Positions 16,236-24,913 of a stretch of 36,461 bases of DNA are shown here, one piece after another (position 1 is the stretch's first letter; every line of letters starts with the position of its first letter). The notes under the pieces are model-generated. The model ran no database searches, was not told where the DNA came from, and was given only the letters and a program-made list of their open reading frames with translations. The stretch covers positions 1 to 36,461 of the IMG/VR virus record IMGVR_UViG_3300017963_000506. One strand, written 5' to 3'. A program made the translations under genes and the position numbers. The stretch is from a virus.

Positions 16236-17038
16236 GTCAATTGACAGAAAGAATTGTCGAAATCCGAATCGGGCCATCCGGAGGGGAAGGCCGATCCTGG
16301 AAAAATCCCGCTTATATCGAATTTGAAGTTGAGCGAACCACAGGCCGAAATCCGAATAAAGCCACTGTGAAAATGTATAATCTATCATTGGCAAGTCGCC
16401 AATGGATTGAACAGCCAAATCAGACCATGCAAATTTTGGCAGGGGAAGGGATTCCAGGTCAAATTTTTTTCGGAGATATCCATAAAAAGGGCGTGAAAAC
16501 CAAGCCCCAAAATGAAAATACAATCACAGAAATCAAAGCTTCTGATGGTCAAAGAAAATGGAGGGATTCGATTTTCTCGAAAAGCTATCCCCCCAATATT
16601 ACCAGATCGGTCATTTTGAAAGATGTCATCGCGGCAATTGGATTGTCAACGGGTTATATTGCGACAATTCCGGAAAAACGATATTCAAATGGTTATGCTG
16701 GGGTTGGTTGGGCCAGAGATATTTTGACGGATATACTCGGAAATGATGCTGAATGGTCGATTCAAGCCGGATCACTCCAAATTGTTACAAAGGGAGATCA
16801 AATTCCAGGCAACGCCGTTGTCATCAAGCCGTCAACCGGAATGATTGGATCTCCAGAACGCACTGACAAAGGTGTCAACGTAAAAACAATTTTCACCAGA
16901 GAAATTGTACCGGCCGGTCCGGTGACTATCGAAGGCAATTTATTTCAAGGCGATTTAAGAGTGACAAAAGTTGTCCATAAAGGCAATTCTCAGGGGCTGG
17001 TTTGGGAAACAGCTGTCAAAGGTATGCCATTATCATGA
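16232..17038 (+). CDS. baseplate hub protein
   Basis: 268 residues. The N-terminus (VEIRIGPSGGEGRSWKNPAY, then IEFEVERTTGRNPNKATVKM and NLSLASRQWIEQ) is the first hub beta domain of gp44/gpD-like proteins. QTMQILAGEGIPGQIFFGDI and the C-terminal VTIEGNLFQGDLRVTKVVHK complete the pattern. It should form the trimeric hub that joins tube and spike. Four-base ATGA overlaps link it to both neighbours. Confidence 0.75.
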   Translation: MSQLTERIVEIRIGPSGGEGRSWKNPAYIEFEVERTTGRNPNKATVKMYNLSLASRQWIEQPNQTMQILAGEGIPGQIFFGDIHKKGVKTKPQNENTITEIKASDGQRKWRDSIFSKSYPPNITRSVILKDVIAAIGLSTGYIATIPEKRYSNGYAGVGWARDILTDILGNDAEWSIQAGSLQIVTKGDQIPGNAVVIKPSTGMIGSPERTDKGVNVKTIFTREIVPAGPVTIEGNLFQGDLRVTKVVHKGNSQGLVWETAVKGMPLS

Positions 17039-17682
17039 CATTTACCGAGGGAAATCCGACATTTATGGAATTGATCGAGACGGCGTTTGATGAATATTTT
17101 CGCCGTTTCGCCGGGCCGATGTTGGCCGAGGTCAAAACTTATAACGCATTGCAACAAACAGCCGATGTCCAACCGATCGTAAAAATCTATTTTCAGGATC
17201 ATCTTGTCAGTATGCCAATTATTCGATCTGTTCCGATTCAATGGCCAGGTGGATCCGACGGGGCCCTAACCTTCAATTTGGCAAGTGGCGATATCGTGGG
17301 AATAATTCCCCAAGGGGTTGACATTTCCAATTGGGTGGCAAGCGGAACGATAAACCAAGCCGCGGCCACAGCTCGAAAACTTTCTCTTTCCGACGTTGTG
17401 GCAATTCCTAGATTTCGGAGTATTGCAAATCCGTTACCGCCAACGGCCTATTCTGTCTTGGGCCCAGTTCTGAGTGGACCTACCGTTTTTCTCGGAGATT
17501 CAACGGCAACTGAATTTGTTGCTTTGGCCAATTTGGTTTTAAACGAATTAACGGCAATTAAAACCTGGGCCGATACACATGTGCATTCCGGAGTTACACC
17601 GGGCCCAAGTCCAACTGGGAGCCCCACAGTTCCGATGCCTGTACCTGGATCTGTTGAGGCCACGAAAGTGAAGGCAAAATAA
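17035..17682 (+). CDS. baseplate spike protein, Gp138-like
   Basis: 215 residues from ATG 17035. The N-terminal OB-fold matches Gp138-type spikes: MLAEVKTYNALQQTADVQPI, VPIQWPGGSDGALTFNLASG and DIVGIIPQGVDISNW. The C-terminus has THVHSGVTPGPSPTGSP, with an H-x-H pair (His182, His184) like the metal-holding tip of phage spikes. It should puncture the outer membrane. A second ATG at 17065 is also possible. Confidence 0.75.
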   Translation: MTFTEGNPTFMELIETAFDEYFRRFAGPMLAEVKTYNALQQTADVQPIVKIYFQDHLVSMPIIRSVPIQWPGGSDGALTFNLASGDIVGIIPQGVDISNWVASGTINQAAATARKLSLSDVVAIPRFRSIANPLPPTAYSVLGPVLSGPTVFLGDSTATEFVALANLVLNELTAIKTWADTHVHSGVTPGPSPTGSPTVPMPVPGSVEATKVKAK

Positions 17683-18039
17683 ATGGATCTTTTCCTCGAC
17701 TCAAACCACGATATTGTAATCGAAAATACAGATTTAAAACTTGTGGAAAACGTTCAGGATTCTCCAGATGAGACGAAACAAGCCGCAAAAGTGACATTTT
17801 TGACTCAAAGGGGAGAATGGCTTTTTGATATTGATTTTGGATTCCCTTACCTTCAAGAGGCATTTGTGAAAAATCCGGATCTTGATGCTCTTGTGGCCCG
17901 GGCCAGGATTATCGCGTCTGGAGTATTCGGGGCTACAGAAGTGCAAAAATCAGAAATTACACTGGATCGGGAAACTCGACAAATGACAGGATATATCGAA
18001 ATTATGACAGATCTTGGTTTGACTCGAATCGAATTTTGA
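17683..18039 (+). CDS. baseplate wedge protein, gp25/GPW family
   Basis: 118 residues with the gp25-like pattern: MDLFLDSNHDIVIENTDLKL, then DETKQAAKVTFLTQRGEWLF and DIDFGFPYLQEAF. The EWLFDIDFGFPY segment corresponds to the conserved E-P/W-R type core of the family. It starts sheath polymerisation at the baseplate. One base separates it from the spike stop. The stop is embedded in TTGACA, the start of the next promoter-like site. Confidence 0.8.
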   Translation: MDLFLDSNHDIVIENTDLKLVENVQDSPDETKQAAKVTFLTQRGEWLFDIDFGFPYLQEAFVKNPDLDALVARARIIASGVFGATEVQKSEITLDRETRQMTGYIEIMTDLGLTRIEF

Positions 18040-18063
18040 CAAACAGAGTGAAAAAGGTATCAT
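18036..18063 (+). promoter_or_regulatory. promoter: TTGACA - 16 - TATCAT
   Basis: TTGACA (18036-18041), 16-base spacer, TATCAT (18058-18063), one mismatch from consensus. It shares TTGACAAACAG with the sites at 4630, 5922 and 28774. The expected start point falls at the ATG of the next gene (18070). Confidence 0.5.
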
Positions 18064-18069
18064 AAAAAT

Positions 18070-19257
18070 ATGGCAACAAGAGAAATTACCGCGGCCGGGC
18101 TCACGGTCAAAACCACAGACGAAGTCCGGGAAGATCTGCGGGATGCAATTCATGGATCTAGTGAATTCGGAGAAGAAACATCTGTTGGATCATCTTCTGT
18201 CATGGGCCAGATTATAGATGTTCATGCCGACTCTATTTCAGAAATGGATGATTTGGCTCAAGCCCTTTATGATGCTTTCAATCTGGATTCGGCCGAGGGG
18301 GTAGCCCTTGACAATCTTGCCTCCCTTGTTGGAGTGATCCGAAAAGCCGCAACATATTCAACGGTTACACTAACCCTTGGGGGTGTGGCCACAACAGTAA
18401 TTCCAGCTGGATCAAGGGCAAGAGTACCGGATGGAACAATTTTCGCGATTGATGAGGAAGCAACAATTGGAGGGGGTGGAACCGTCGATGCGGATGCAAC
18501 GGCAACGGAAACTGGACCCCTTGAAGCTGCCGCCGGTTCTGTTACTGAAATTGTCGACGCGGTTTCCGGGTGGAACACGGTAACAAATGCCGCGGATGCA
18601 ACCCTTGGGACAAATACGGAAACGGATGAAGAATTACTGGCCAGACGGGAACGGAGCCTTGCCATTGGTGGCAATTGCACAGATCAAGCGATCCGAGCCA
18701 ATTTGGAGCAATTGGAGGATATTACATCCGCAACCGTAATTTCTAACCGCACTCTTGTAACCGATTCTTTTGGGATCCCCGGAAAGGCTTTTTTGTGTGT
18801 CCTATGGCCAGATTCGGGAATCGATGAGGATCGTGTGGCCGAAACCATCTGGGCTTCGATGCCGGCCGGAATTTATCCCCATGGGAGCGAAGAAAAGCTG
18901 ATAACGGACGACCAGGGATATGAACAAACCGTCCGTTTTGAATATGCGACTCCATTAAGCATCTATTTGATCGCAAATGTCACAACGAAAGCCGGATATC
19001 CTATTGATGGGGACGATTTAATCGAAAACGCTCTTTTAAATTTCGGGAATGCCTTTCGGCCTGGCCAAAATGTCGAACCGGATTATTTTGAGGGATATGT
19101 GCTATACGATTCCAACGATCGGGTTGAGGGGATCGCAGCAATTACAATTCTTGCAAAGGTTGGGGGTTGGCCGGGGGGCGGGGATGATGTTCCAATTGAT
19201 ATTTCCTTGGTGAATATTGCTGATTTTGATTCGGCCCGGATCCAGGTGAACAGTTGA
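18070..19257 (+). CDS. baseplate wedge protein, gp47 / baseplate J family
   Basis: 395 residues. Motifs of baseplate J proteins: VGSSSVMGQIIDVHADSISE, LYDAFNLDSAEGVALDNLAS near residue 75, GGVATTVIPAGSRARVPDG, then DEELLARRERSLAIGGNCTD and VSGWNTVTNAADATLGTNTE. It forms the wedge ring with gp25. AAAGG lies about 11 bases before the ATG, but the promoter above would start the RNA at the ATG itself, so it may be read from both a long and a leaderless message. Confidence 0.88.
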   Translation: MATREITAAGLTVKTTDEVREDLRDAIHGSSEFGEETSVGSSSVMGQIIDVHADSISEMDDLAQALYDAFNLDSAEGVALDNLASLVGVIRKAATYSTVTLTLGGVATTVIPAGSRARVPDGTIFAIDEEATIGGGGTVDADATATETGPLEAAAGSVTEIVDAVSGWNTVTNAADATLGTNTETDEELLARRERSLAIGGNCTDQAIRANLEQLEDITSATVISNRTLVTDSFGIPGKAFLCVLWPDSGIDEDRVAETIWASMPAGIYPHGSEEKLITDDQGYEQTVRFEYATPLSIYLIANVTTKAGYPIDGDDLIENALLNFGNAFRPGQNVEPDYFEGYVLYDSNDRVEGIAAITILAKVGGWPGGGDDVPIDISLVNIADFDSARIQVNS

Positions 19258-19838
19258 CAATACCAACAAAAATCACAAATCACGTTGAATTGGTCATTGG
19301 TAATCTTCTTTGGCAATTTAGAAACTCTCCTAAACTTGTTGAATTGGTTAGTATTTTTGCTACTGAAATCCAAGACCTTGAAAATCTTTATAATAACCTT
19401 TTTGAAAAACGATATTTGGATAATGCTGCTGGGGTCCAATTGGATCTTTATGGGAAAATAGTCGGTTGGAGCCGACAGGGATTTGATGATGATGATTTTA
19501 GAAGACTTATAAAGGTCGCAATTGTCATTAATCAAACAGACGCCCAAATTGATGAAATCACTTACATAATTGCTGAGTTAATTGATGCCGGATCTACTCC
19601 AATCCGATATGTCCAACGCGGTCGAGCTCACTATTCTCTTGATTGGATTGTGGACCCACCAACAGATCCGGATTGGCTAAGGACAATTGAAGTAGTAATG
19701 GAAAAAATTACCGGATCCGGAATATCGTGGGATACGGTTGAGGGAACTGATGAAACGAACCCTGTTTTCCGATTCGACACAGTGGGATCAGGTTATGATT
19801 TGGGCGGATATGCTCAAAATACCGAAAGCATAACATAG
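19254..19838 (+). CDS. baseplate-region protein, DUF2612-like
   Basis: 194 residues, starting with TTG at 19254 that overlaps the previous stop; AGGTG lies upstream. FRNSPKLVELVSIFATEIQD, YLDNAAGVQLDLYGKIVGWS and FRRLIKVAIVINQTDAQIDE match DUF2612, a family encoded right after baseplate J that probably links wedge to fibres (gpI-like role). The C-terminus is Gly/Thr-rich (FDTVGSGYDLGGYAQN). Confidence 0.75.
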   Translation: MTIPTKITNHVELVIGNLLWQFRNSPKLVELVSIFATEIQDLENLYNNLFEKRYLDNAAGVQLDLYGKIVGWSRQGFDDDDFRRLIKVAIVINQTDAQIDEITYIIAELIDAGSTPIRYVQRGRAHYSLDWIVDPPTDPDWLRTIEVVMEKITGSGISWDTVEGTDETNPVFRFDTVGSGYDLGGYAQNTESIT

Positions 19839-19845
19839 GGAAATC

Positions 19846-21180
19846 ATGAGCGAAATAGGCGGAACAAAACCAGATTTTTCAAAATATCACTGGAATGATG
19901 GTGGAACACCAGAGCCACAATCTGAACCTAACGAATCAAAAAAAGATGCTGGATTCCCCTTTCAAGATATCCCACCGGCTGACGAGGAAAATTGGTGGCG
20001 AGATTTTGGATCCCAATTGCTGAATTATTTAGGGACAACCCATATCCGCGAATTCGATTATTTAAATGAAGCCATTGCGGCAACGAATCCACCGGATGTT
20101 TTTCGCGTTAGGGCACCCGCCGCTGGAATTAACGATAGGGCTGGATCTGTTTTCAATGTCCAGGGATATCAAGGGGCCGTGCCAATCACTGATTCATGTA
20201 CGGACGGTTATCAATATTACTACCTACAGGGAACCTGGTTAAATGCGGCAAATACTTTGACTGGGGGGTATATTTGGCAAGCATGGCCTAGAAACCCCTT
20301 CGCCGGGAATGCGATATGTTGCGATTGCGATGGTCAATATATTGTCGTTTGCTATCCTTACAATCCGACTCCATATGATACGTTTCTTTTAGATGCAAGC
20401 GGTGGGGTTCAAGCAAGTTGGAATATTGGAACATCGACACCAAATACCGATGTCGTTGATGTGGCAATCAACGGAAAATATCTTGCCGCATTGCGTCAAA
20501 TGGCAGGGACTCCGATAGGAGCCGCCATTTGGGTTTATGACATTTCTTCACTTCCGGCTACACTAGTTGGCACGACCCCAACTTATACCACAGGTGGAGC
20601 CATTACCAATGCCGGCCAAATTGTCATTGATGATTATTACGCACATGCAGTTTGGAATGATTATTATCTAAAATGCCAATTATCAGCCCCCGTTGCAACA
20701 ATTAGCTCTATTGTTAGCACGTCGGTTTTTACCGCTTCAACTCCATTTAATGCTGTTACAACGGATGGATTAGGGGTCTGGATTGGTACGAATAGGAGCG
20801 CTCTAATTGCTGGCGGAAATGCTGATGTTTTGGTTGTGGAAAGGCCAACAAATACAATACTGGACACAAAGGATTACACAATTGACGTTCAAGACATTTG
20901 TTGCGATGACCATTACATCATTTTTTCACGAACTACACCGAGTGTTCTTTTGGGGATTTGTGAGAAAATAAATACAAAATATGTTCATGGGACAATTAGC
21001 GGCCGTCGGGTTTTCGGCCACAGTTGTGATGGGATTTCATTTTTCGGCTCTGATGGGGCTAACAATATTACTCGAAATTGGATGGGTAATCCAACGCGGC
21101 TTTTCATGCGATGTCAAGGGACAGATTATTCCCGAAAACCTTTTTACAATGCGGCAATTCCAATGACAGACGAGGCATAA
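19846..21180 (+). CDS. tail fibre / propeller-like receptor-binding protein (putative)
   Basis: 444 residues after the baseplate genes. The N-terminus is polar and Pro-rich (HWNDGGTPEPQSEPNESKKD), likely the attachment part, with a helix (DEENWWRDFGSQLLNYLGTT). The remainder is repeated short beta segments with recurring D-G-x-Y/W-I/V patterns (CDCDGQYIVVCYPYN, VAINGKYLAALRQM, VTTDGLGVWIGTN, CDDHYIIFSRT), consistent with a beta-propeller. Several Cys pairs could form bridges. Function is inferred from position and repeats. Confidence 0.6.
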   Translation: MSEIGGTKPDFSKYHWNDGGTPEPQSEPNESKKDAGFPFQDIPPADEENWWRDFGSQLLNYLGTTHIREFDYLNEAIAATNPPDVFRVRAPAAGINDRAGSVFNVQGYQGAVPITDSCTDGYQYYYLQGTWLNAANTLTGGYIWQAWPRNPFAGNAICCDCDGQYIVVCYPYNPTPYDTFLLDASGGVQASWNIGTSTPNTDVVDVAINGKYLAALRQMAGTPIGAAIWVYDISSLPATLVGTTPTYTTGGAITNAGQIVIDDYYAHAVWNDYYLKCQLSAPVATISSIVSTSVFTASTPFNAVTTDGLGVWIGTNRSALIAGGNADVLVVERPTNTILDTKDYTIDVQDICCDDHYIIFSRTTPSVLLGICEKINTKYVHGTISGRRVFGHSCDGISFFGSDGANNITRNWMGNPTRLFMRCQGTDYSRKPFYNAAIPMTDEA

Positions 21181-21181
21181 A

Positions 21182-21646
21182 ATGAGATTTATGACAATCG
21201 TAAGCATAATCATCCTGATATTACTCGCAGGGCTGTTTCTGGCTTGTGGCGGAAATTTACAAAATGGATACCGAACGACATTATTGGTCGGAAACACACG
21301 GGACTCAATTTCAAAAGCACTCGCCGGATTCTGTAAGCAAAGACACGAAAAATGCATTCAAGACAAAGCTGAATATAAAAAATGTATTGCCGAATGCAAG
21401 GAAGCCCTTAGATTTTGGACCGAAAAAATCCTTCCCATAATCAATGCGTCGATCAAGATAACAAGTGGCGTCTTGGAATCAGCGACAGAAAAAAAACAGA
21501 AAAAAATCAATTGGATCAAGGTGCTGAAACCAGCGATTTGTGGAGTCTTCGGGGCCCTTGATCATCTAAAAATATTCATGGGAGATCATTGGAAAAAAAT
21601 TCAATCTGGATTTTCCCTCGGAAAGGCTGTCTGCGATGGCAATTGA
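21182..21646 (+). CDS. predicted phage lipoprotein, 154 aa
   Basis: N-terminal signal MRFMTIVSIIILILLAGLFL followed by ACGGN: a lipoprotein signal with Cys at position 22. The lipobox F-L-A-C is looser than the usual L-A/S-G/A-C. The mature part has four more Cys in a charged helix (CKQRHEKCIQDKAEYKKCIA, then EC), then a helical C-terminus. An inner- or outer-membrane role at fibre genes suggests superinfection exclusion or host-surface interaction, but no homologue is recognised. Confidence 0.6.
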   Translation: MRFMTIVSIIILILLAGLFLACGGNLQNGYRTTLLVGNTRDSISKALAGFCKQRHEKCIQDKAEYKKCIAECKEALRFWTEKILPIINASIKITSGVLESATEKKQKKINWIKVLKPAICGVFGALDHLKIFMGDHWKKIQSGFSLGKAVCDGN

Positions 21647-21827
21647 ATCAATGATTACAATGGCCGCGGCCATCATTAAAGTTGTTTGGGAGTTTATTGA
21701 TCAATATGCCAAAGATCATGGATTACCCAAAGAAGAACTAAGAAAAAAAGTTCTTCAAATCGCAAAAGAGCATGATAAGTCTGCCGAGGAACTTCTGAAA
21801 TTGATAAAAAAGACGGAAAATGAATAA
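21636..21827 (+). CDS. small helical protein, 63 aa
   Basis: ATG at 21636 inside the end of the lipoprotein gene; a second ATG at 21651. The first 20 residues are hydrophobic (MITMAAAIIKVVWEFI), the rest charged helix (KEELRKKVLQIAKEHDKSAE). Possibly membrane-associated and coupled to the lipoprotein. Not recognised. Confidence 0.5.
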   Translation: MAIESMITMAAAIIKVVWEFIDQYAKDHGLPKEELRKKVLQIAKEHDKSAEELLKLIKKTENE

Positions 21828-22303
21828 TGCCCGGTTGGGTAACAAAAGTCACATACAAACCAGCTTTTCAAGCTGAATACAATCCAATACTCCCTCAATT
21901 GGCAAGGGAGCGTGTGATCCATTTTCCCTATCTGCTGATTGGCGGAATTCCTACAGTAGATTCATGGGTCAGCGTCAAATCGGAAATTGATTCCGAGGGA
22001 TCGGCTGAACGGTGGTGTCAATTGGATATCGCCAATCCAGACCTGGCAATCCCGGGGGCAATTTGGTATGTTGGCGAAATTCCGGCAATCCCTTCCGATA
22101 TCCCTGACCCCCCGGTAATTGATGCCCAATACAAGGATGACTTACTATCTGCCGGTATAATCTTTTTGAATTTGCTAAAAAATCCAGAATGGAACGTTTT
22201 TGTTGAGCGATTTCGATTGTTAACAGGTGATCAAATTGAGAATACCCCTATTTTCAAGGCAGCTAGGGATATTTCGGCCTATATTGGTGAATTGTGGAAA
22301 TAG
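21827..22303 (+). CDS. hypothetical protein, 158 aa
   Basis: Starts in a TAATG overlap. A soluble protein with a beta-rich N-terminus (HFPYLLIGGIPTVDSWVSVK), Pro-rich middle (IPAIPSDIPDPPVID) and helical C-terminus (DDLLSAGIIFLNLLKN). Not recognised. It lies among fibre genes and may be a fibre chaperone or linker. Confidence 0.55.
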   Translation: MPGWVTKVTYKPAFQAEYNPILPQLARERVIHFPYLLIGGIPTVDSWVSVKSEIDSEGSAERWCQLDIANPDLAIPGAIWYVGEIPAIPSDIPDPPVIDAQYKDDLLSAGIIFLNLLKNPEWNVFVERFRLLTGDQIENTPIFKAARDISAYIGELWK

Positions 22304-23919
22304 ATCTTTATAATGATTTTTCAACATCATTTGTGGGTGCCGTGGACAATTCCGACGGAGTAGGCCTACCAAGGCCAACGCCCTTGTTGCCAAACTGGAT
22401 CCAAGATGGATCTCCTCCTAATGGTTGGGGAGGGGGTAGTACCAGCTTTCGCTATATTCGTGGCGGTTGGGTTCATGGTGGATATGCCTATTTTTGCGTT
22501 CAATCAACTGGGGGGACCGGTCGCGGTATTTATCGCTACAGTTTAAGCGGAACAGATCCTGTTACGATGACTTACGATAGCTATGTTTCGCTTTCATCAA
22601 TACTTACCGGAGCAACGTATTGGTGCCTGTCAACACATTGTGCTTTTTACGATGGCTCAAAAGTGGTTTTGGTGGGGATGAATACCGGTGCGGGTTATCA
22701 CAGTAATGTGATTGGGCAATGGACTGTTTCCAATTGGCCGTTTACCTCGACTAATGCAGATTGGATATCGTCCCTCCCAACCTATGTTGGCGGCTATGTT
22801 TCGGATGCTGCTGTTTACGAGCCTTGTTGTGCATTGGGGGCGAATGATTTTTATGTCTCGTCTTATCGTGCTGGCCAGGTCCATATTGTGTCTAGATCAG
22901 ATGGATCGTTTTCAGGTCCAATGGTTTGGCGGGCATTTTACGAATTGACTGCCAGTGCTTATGTTTTATGCGAACATGGCGATGGCAAACCATTTGCGGG
23001 TGCATATCATGCTGGAGGTAATTTAAGCCTCTGGAATACGAGTACTCCAACAGCCTGGGCGGAGGATACTGTAATTTGGCCATCGGCTGGTAGTGTTTAT
23101 ACTACCCCTCAGCATATTTTTAAACGGGCAACCCAGGCTTTAAATAATGGTTATTATGCAGAAAAATATAACGACATTACACGATATGAATTGACCTTAT
23201 TGGGATATCCCTCGACAACCATTGGAGCTTGGACCGGGATTTACAACCGAGGATTATTGTTGCATGATACGGGAACCGGCGCTTATATTGAAGCGCCTAT
23301 TCCAATAAATACATATTTACGGGCAATTCCTAGGGCAATTCTTACCAATAACTTTCATCGATTTGTTGAAATTAATTCACTTCCCTATTTTTTAGCATGG
23401 AATCAAGAAACCAGAGATCATGAGGCTGAAAACCCAGGTGGAAATGCAACTACTTTTTACGGTATATCCGCGTGTCCGGTTGGCCCTGGGAAGGTCACAT
23501 ATTCTAAAACAATTTCAGTTGGCACAACAGGGAAACCAACAGGATTATTTTTCAGTATACCAGCCTCAAAAGGAAACTATTCCAGATCAGAGCATTATTC
23601 TAAGCATCGCATTAGATTACGAGTTAACGGCGGAGCGTGGTCGGATTGGAGATCGGGCGAACAAGAATTAAATAATCTCCAAAGTGTTGTAAATGGTAAA
23701 AATGTATGGCCTAGTGAATTTTTAAGTGGACAGACAATTGATATTGAGCATGAATTGAGTTCAGGTTGGCCTTATGATTGGGAAACAGTTAAGGGAAATC
23801 CAGGGGAGTCTGGCGATCCAATTACACCGAATGTAATTTCGGCAGATAATGGCCCCCCTAGGCATATTCGGGCGATTTTGAGGTTAGATCCCAAGGAGTT
23901 AGGAGGGGGGTTATTCTGA
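22294..23919 (+). CDS. large fibre / receptor-binding protein (putative), propeller-like
   Basis: 541 residues from a GTG at 22294 overlapping the previous stop. Repeated blocks of aromatic- and Gly-rich beta segments (RGGWVHGGYAYFCVQSTGGT, THCAFYDGSKVVLVGMNTG, ADWISSLPTYVGGYVSDAAV) suggest a beta-propeller like the protein at 19846. A separate C-terminal domain (LRVNGGAWSDWRSGEQELNN) looks like a beta-sandwich tip. It is rich in Trp and Tyr, common in sugar-binding fibres. No enzyme motif seen. Confidence 0.55.
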   Translation: MEIDLYNDFSTSFVGAVDNSDGVGLPRPTPLLPNWIQDGSPPNGWGGGSTSFRYIRGGWVHGGYAYFCVQSTGGTGRGIYRYSLSGTDPVTMTYDSYVSLSSILTGATYWCLSTHCAFYDGSKVVLVGMNTGAGYHSNVIGQWTVSNWPFTSTNADWISSLPTYVGGYVSDAAVYEPCCALGANDFYVSSYRAGQVHIVSRSDGSFSGPMVWRAFYELTASAYVLCEHGDGKPFAGAYHAGGNLSLWNTSTPTAWAEDTVIWPSAGSVYTTPQHIFKRATQALNNGYYAEKYNDITRYELTLLGYPSTTIGAWTGIYNRGLLLHDTGTGAYIEAPIPINTYLRAIPRAILTNNFHRFVEINSLPYFLAWNQETRDHEAENPGGNATTFYGISACPVGPGKVTYSKTISVGTTGKPTGLFFSIPASKGNYSRSEHYSKHRIRLRVNGGAWSDWRSGEQELNNLQSVVNGKNVWPSEFLSGQTIDIEHELSSGWPYDWETVKGNPGESGDPITPNVISADNGPPRHIRAILRLDPKELGGGLF

Positions 23920-24290
23920 TGGCAACCAAAGTCCCCTATAATAATTCTACGCAAATGGGAGTGTTTTTAGCCAAAGGGCCAGCCCCTTCCGGAAATGCGA
24001 AATATTCGCTCCAAATCAAATCTGGCGAAGATGCCTTGATCTCGTTTCCATCCGAAGTGACGATTACCTCAGGAAATCAGTATCAGGTCTTCCAGGTCAC
24101 ATGGATTCAACAGGGTACAACAATTCTACAAGCTCAACTGACCGAATATGATGGAAATGCAGTAACTGGTACAATTTTTGAGCAAACAGTTATCTGCGTT
24201 GATCCCCCTGAAGCTGGAGGGGGAGGGACATTGGAAGCGACCGGAATAATTACCCTACCAACTCAACTGAGAGTATCGGTGGAAATATGA
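23919..24290 (+). CDS. fibre-associated hypothetical protein, 123 aa
   Basis: Starts in a TGATG overlap. Beta-rich; NAKYSLQIKSGEDALISFPS followed by QYQVFQVTWIQQGTTILQAQ looks like an Ig-like surface domain. A Gly-rich linker (EAGGGGTLEATG) precedes a C-terminal strand. Probably a virion decoration or fibre accessory; this is inference. Confidence 0.5.
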   Translation: MATKVPYNNSTQMGVFLAKGPAPSGNAKYSLQIKSGEDALISFPSEVTITSGNQYQVFQVTWIQQGTTILQAQLTEYDGNAVTGTIFEQTVICVDPPEAGGGGTLEATGIITLPTQLRVSVEI

Positions 24291-24679
24291 CCGCAACAGC
24301 TGATTTTTTCAATTATACAATTGTCGAAGGGGATGATGTTCAAATCACCTGGACCCTTACCGATTCGGACACAGGAAATCCTTATACATTTTCCGGGGTT
24401 ACCAAGCTTTGGGTTTGCCTTAAAGTGGACTTTTCAGATCTTGATGATGATGCAATTGTCAATATCAATTCCATTGATGACCCAACTTACTGCAAGTATG
24501 GATCCGTGGATGTTGGAGACGGTCAAGTTTGGGCATGGATCCAGGATACACAAACCGCTGGATTGGGAGAATACGAATATGTCTATTATGACATTCAGGT
24601 ATTGGCAGACGGAAAAATCCTGACTCTTTGCCGTGGTAAAATCCCATTTGTTTCCGAAGTGATTCAGGAGAATATATAA
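24287..24679 (+). CDS. BppU-like N-terminal domain protein (putative), 130 aa
   Basis: 130 residues with ATADFFNYTIVEGDDVQITW, LTDSDTGNPYTFSGVTKLWV and YYDIQVLADGKILTLCRGKI: the pattern of the BppU N-terminal domain (egD...i.w.l.d..G.py) of phage baseplate/fibre proteins, without any C-terminal receptor part. Overlaps the previous gene by four bases. Likely a short fibre adaptor. Confidence 0.55.
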   Translation: MTATADFFNYTIVEGDDVQITWTLTDSDTGNPYTFSGVTKLWVCLKVDFSDLDDDAIVNINSIDDPTYCKYGSVDVGDGQVWAWIQDTQTAGLGEYEYVYYDIQVLADGKILTLCRGKIPFVSEVIQENI

Positions 24680-24882
24680 TGAAATTGTCAGACAAACAAC
24701 AAAGGGCCTTTTGGTGGTCAAGTCGAATTTTCGCATTGTTAGCCTTGCTTTCCGGAGCCATTGCCGCCTTTGGATTTATGCCCCCTTTAGGATCGCAAAT
24801 ATCAGGAGCGGCCGCGGCTTTGGCCGGGATTGTTTCCCGATGGTGTGAACAACATTTGCCGCCGAAAGAGAAAAAAGAGTAG
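24679..24882 (+). CDS. holin candidate, two-TM, 67 aa
   Basis: 67 residues: charged N-terminus (KLSDKQQRAFWWSS), two hydrophobic segments (RIFALLALLSGAIAAFGFM and SQISGAAAALAGIVSRW) and a charged C-terminus (PPKEKKE), the plan of small class II holins. It starts in a TAATG overlap and is followed, after leader element C, by the cell-wall enzyme candidate. This placement supports holin. Confidence 0.65.
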   Translation: MKLSDKQQRAFWWSSRIFALLALLSGAIAAFGFMPPLGSQISGAAAALAGIVSRWCEQHLPPKEKKE

Positions 24883-24913
24883 GCATACTTACATATAGAA
24901 AGGTAATAAAGCT

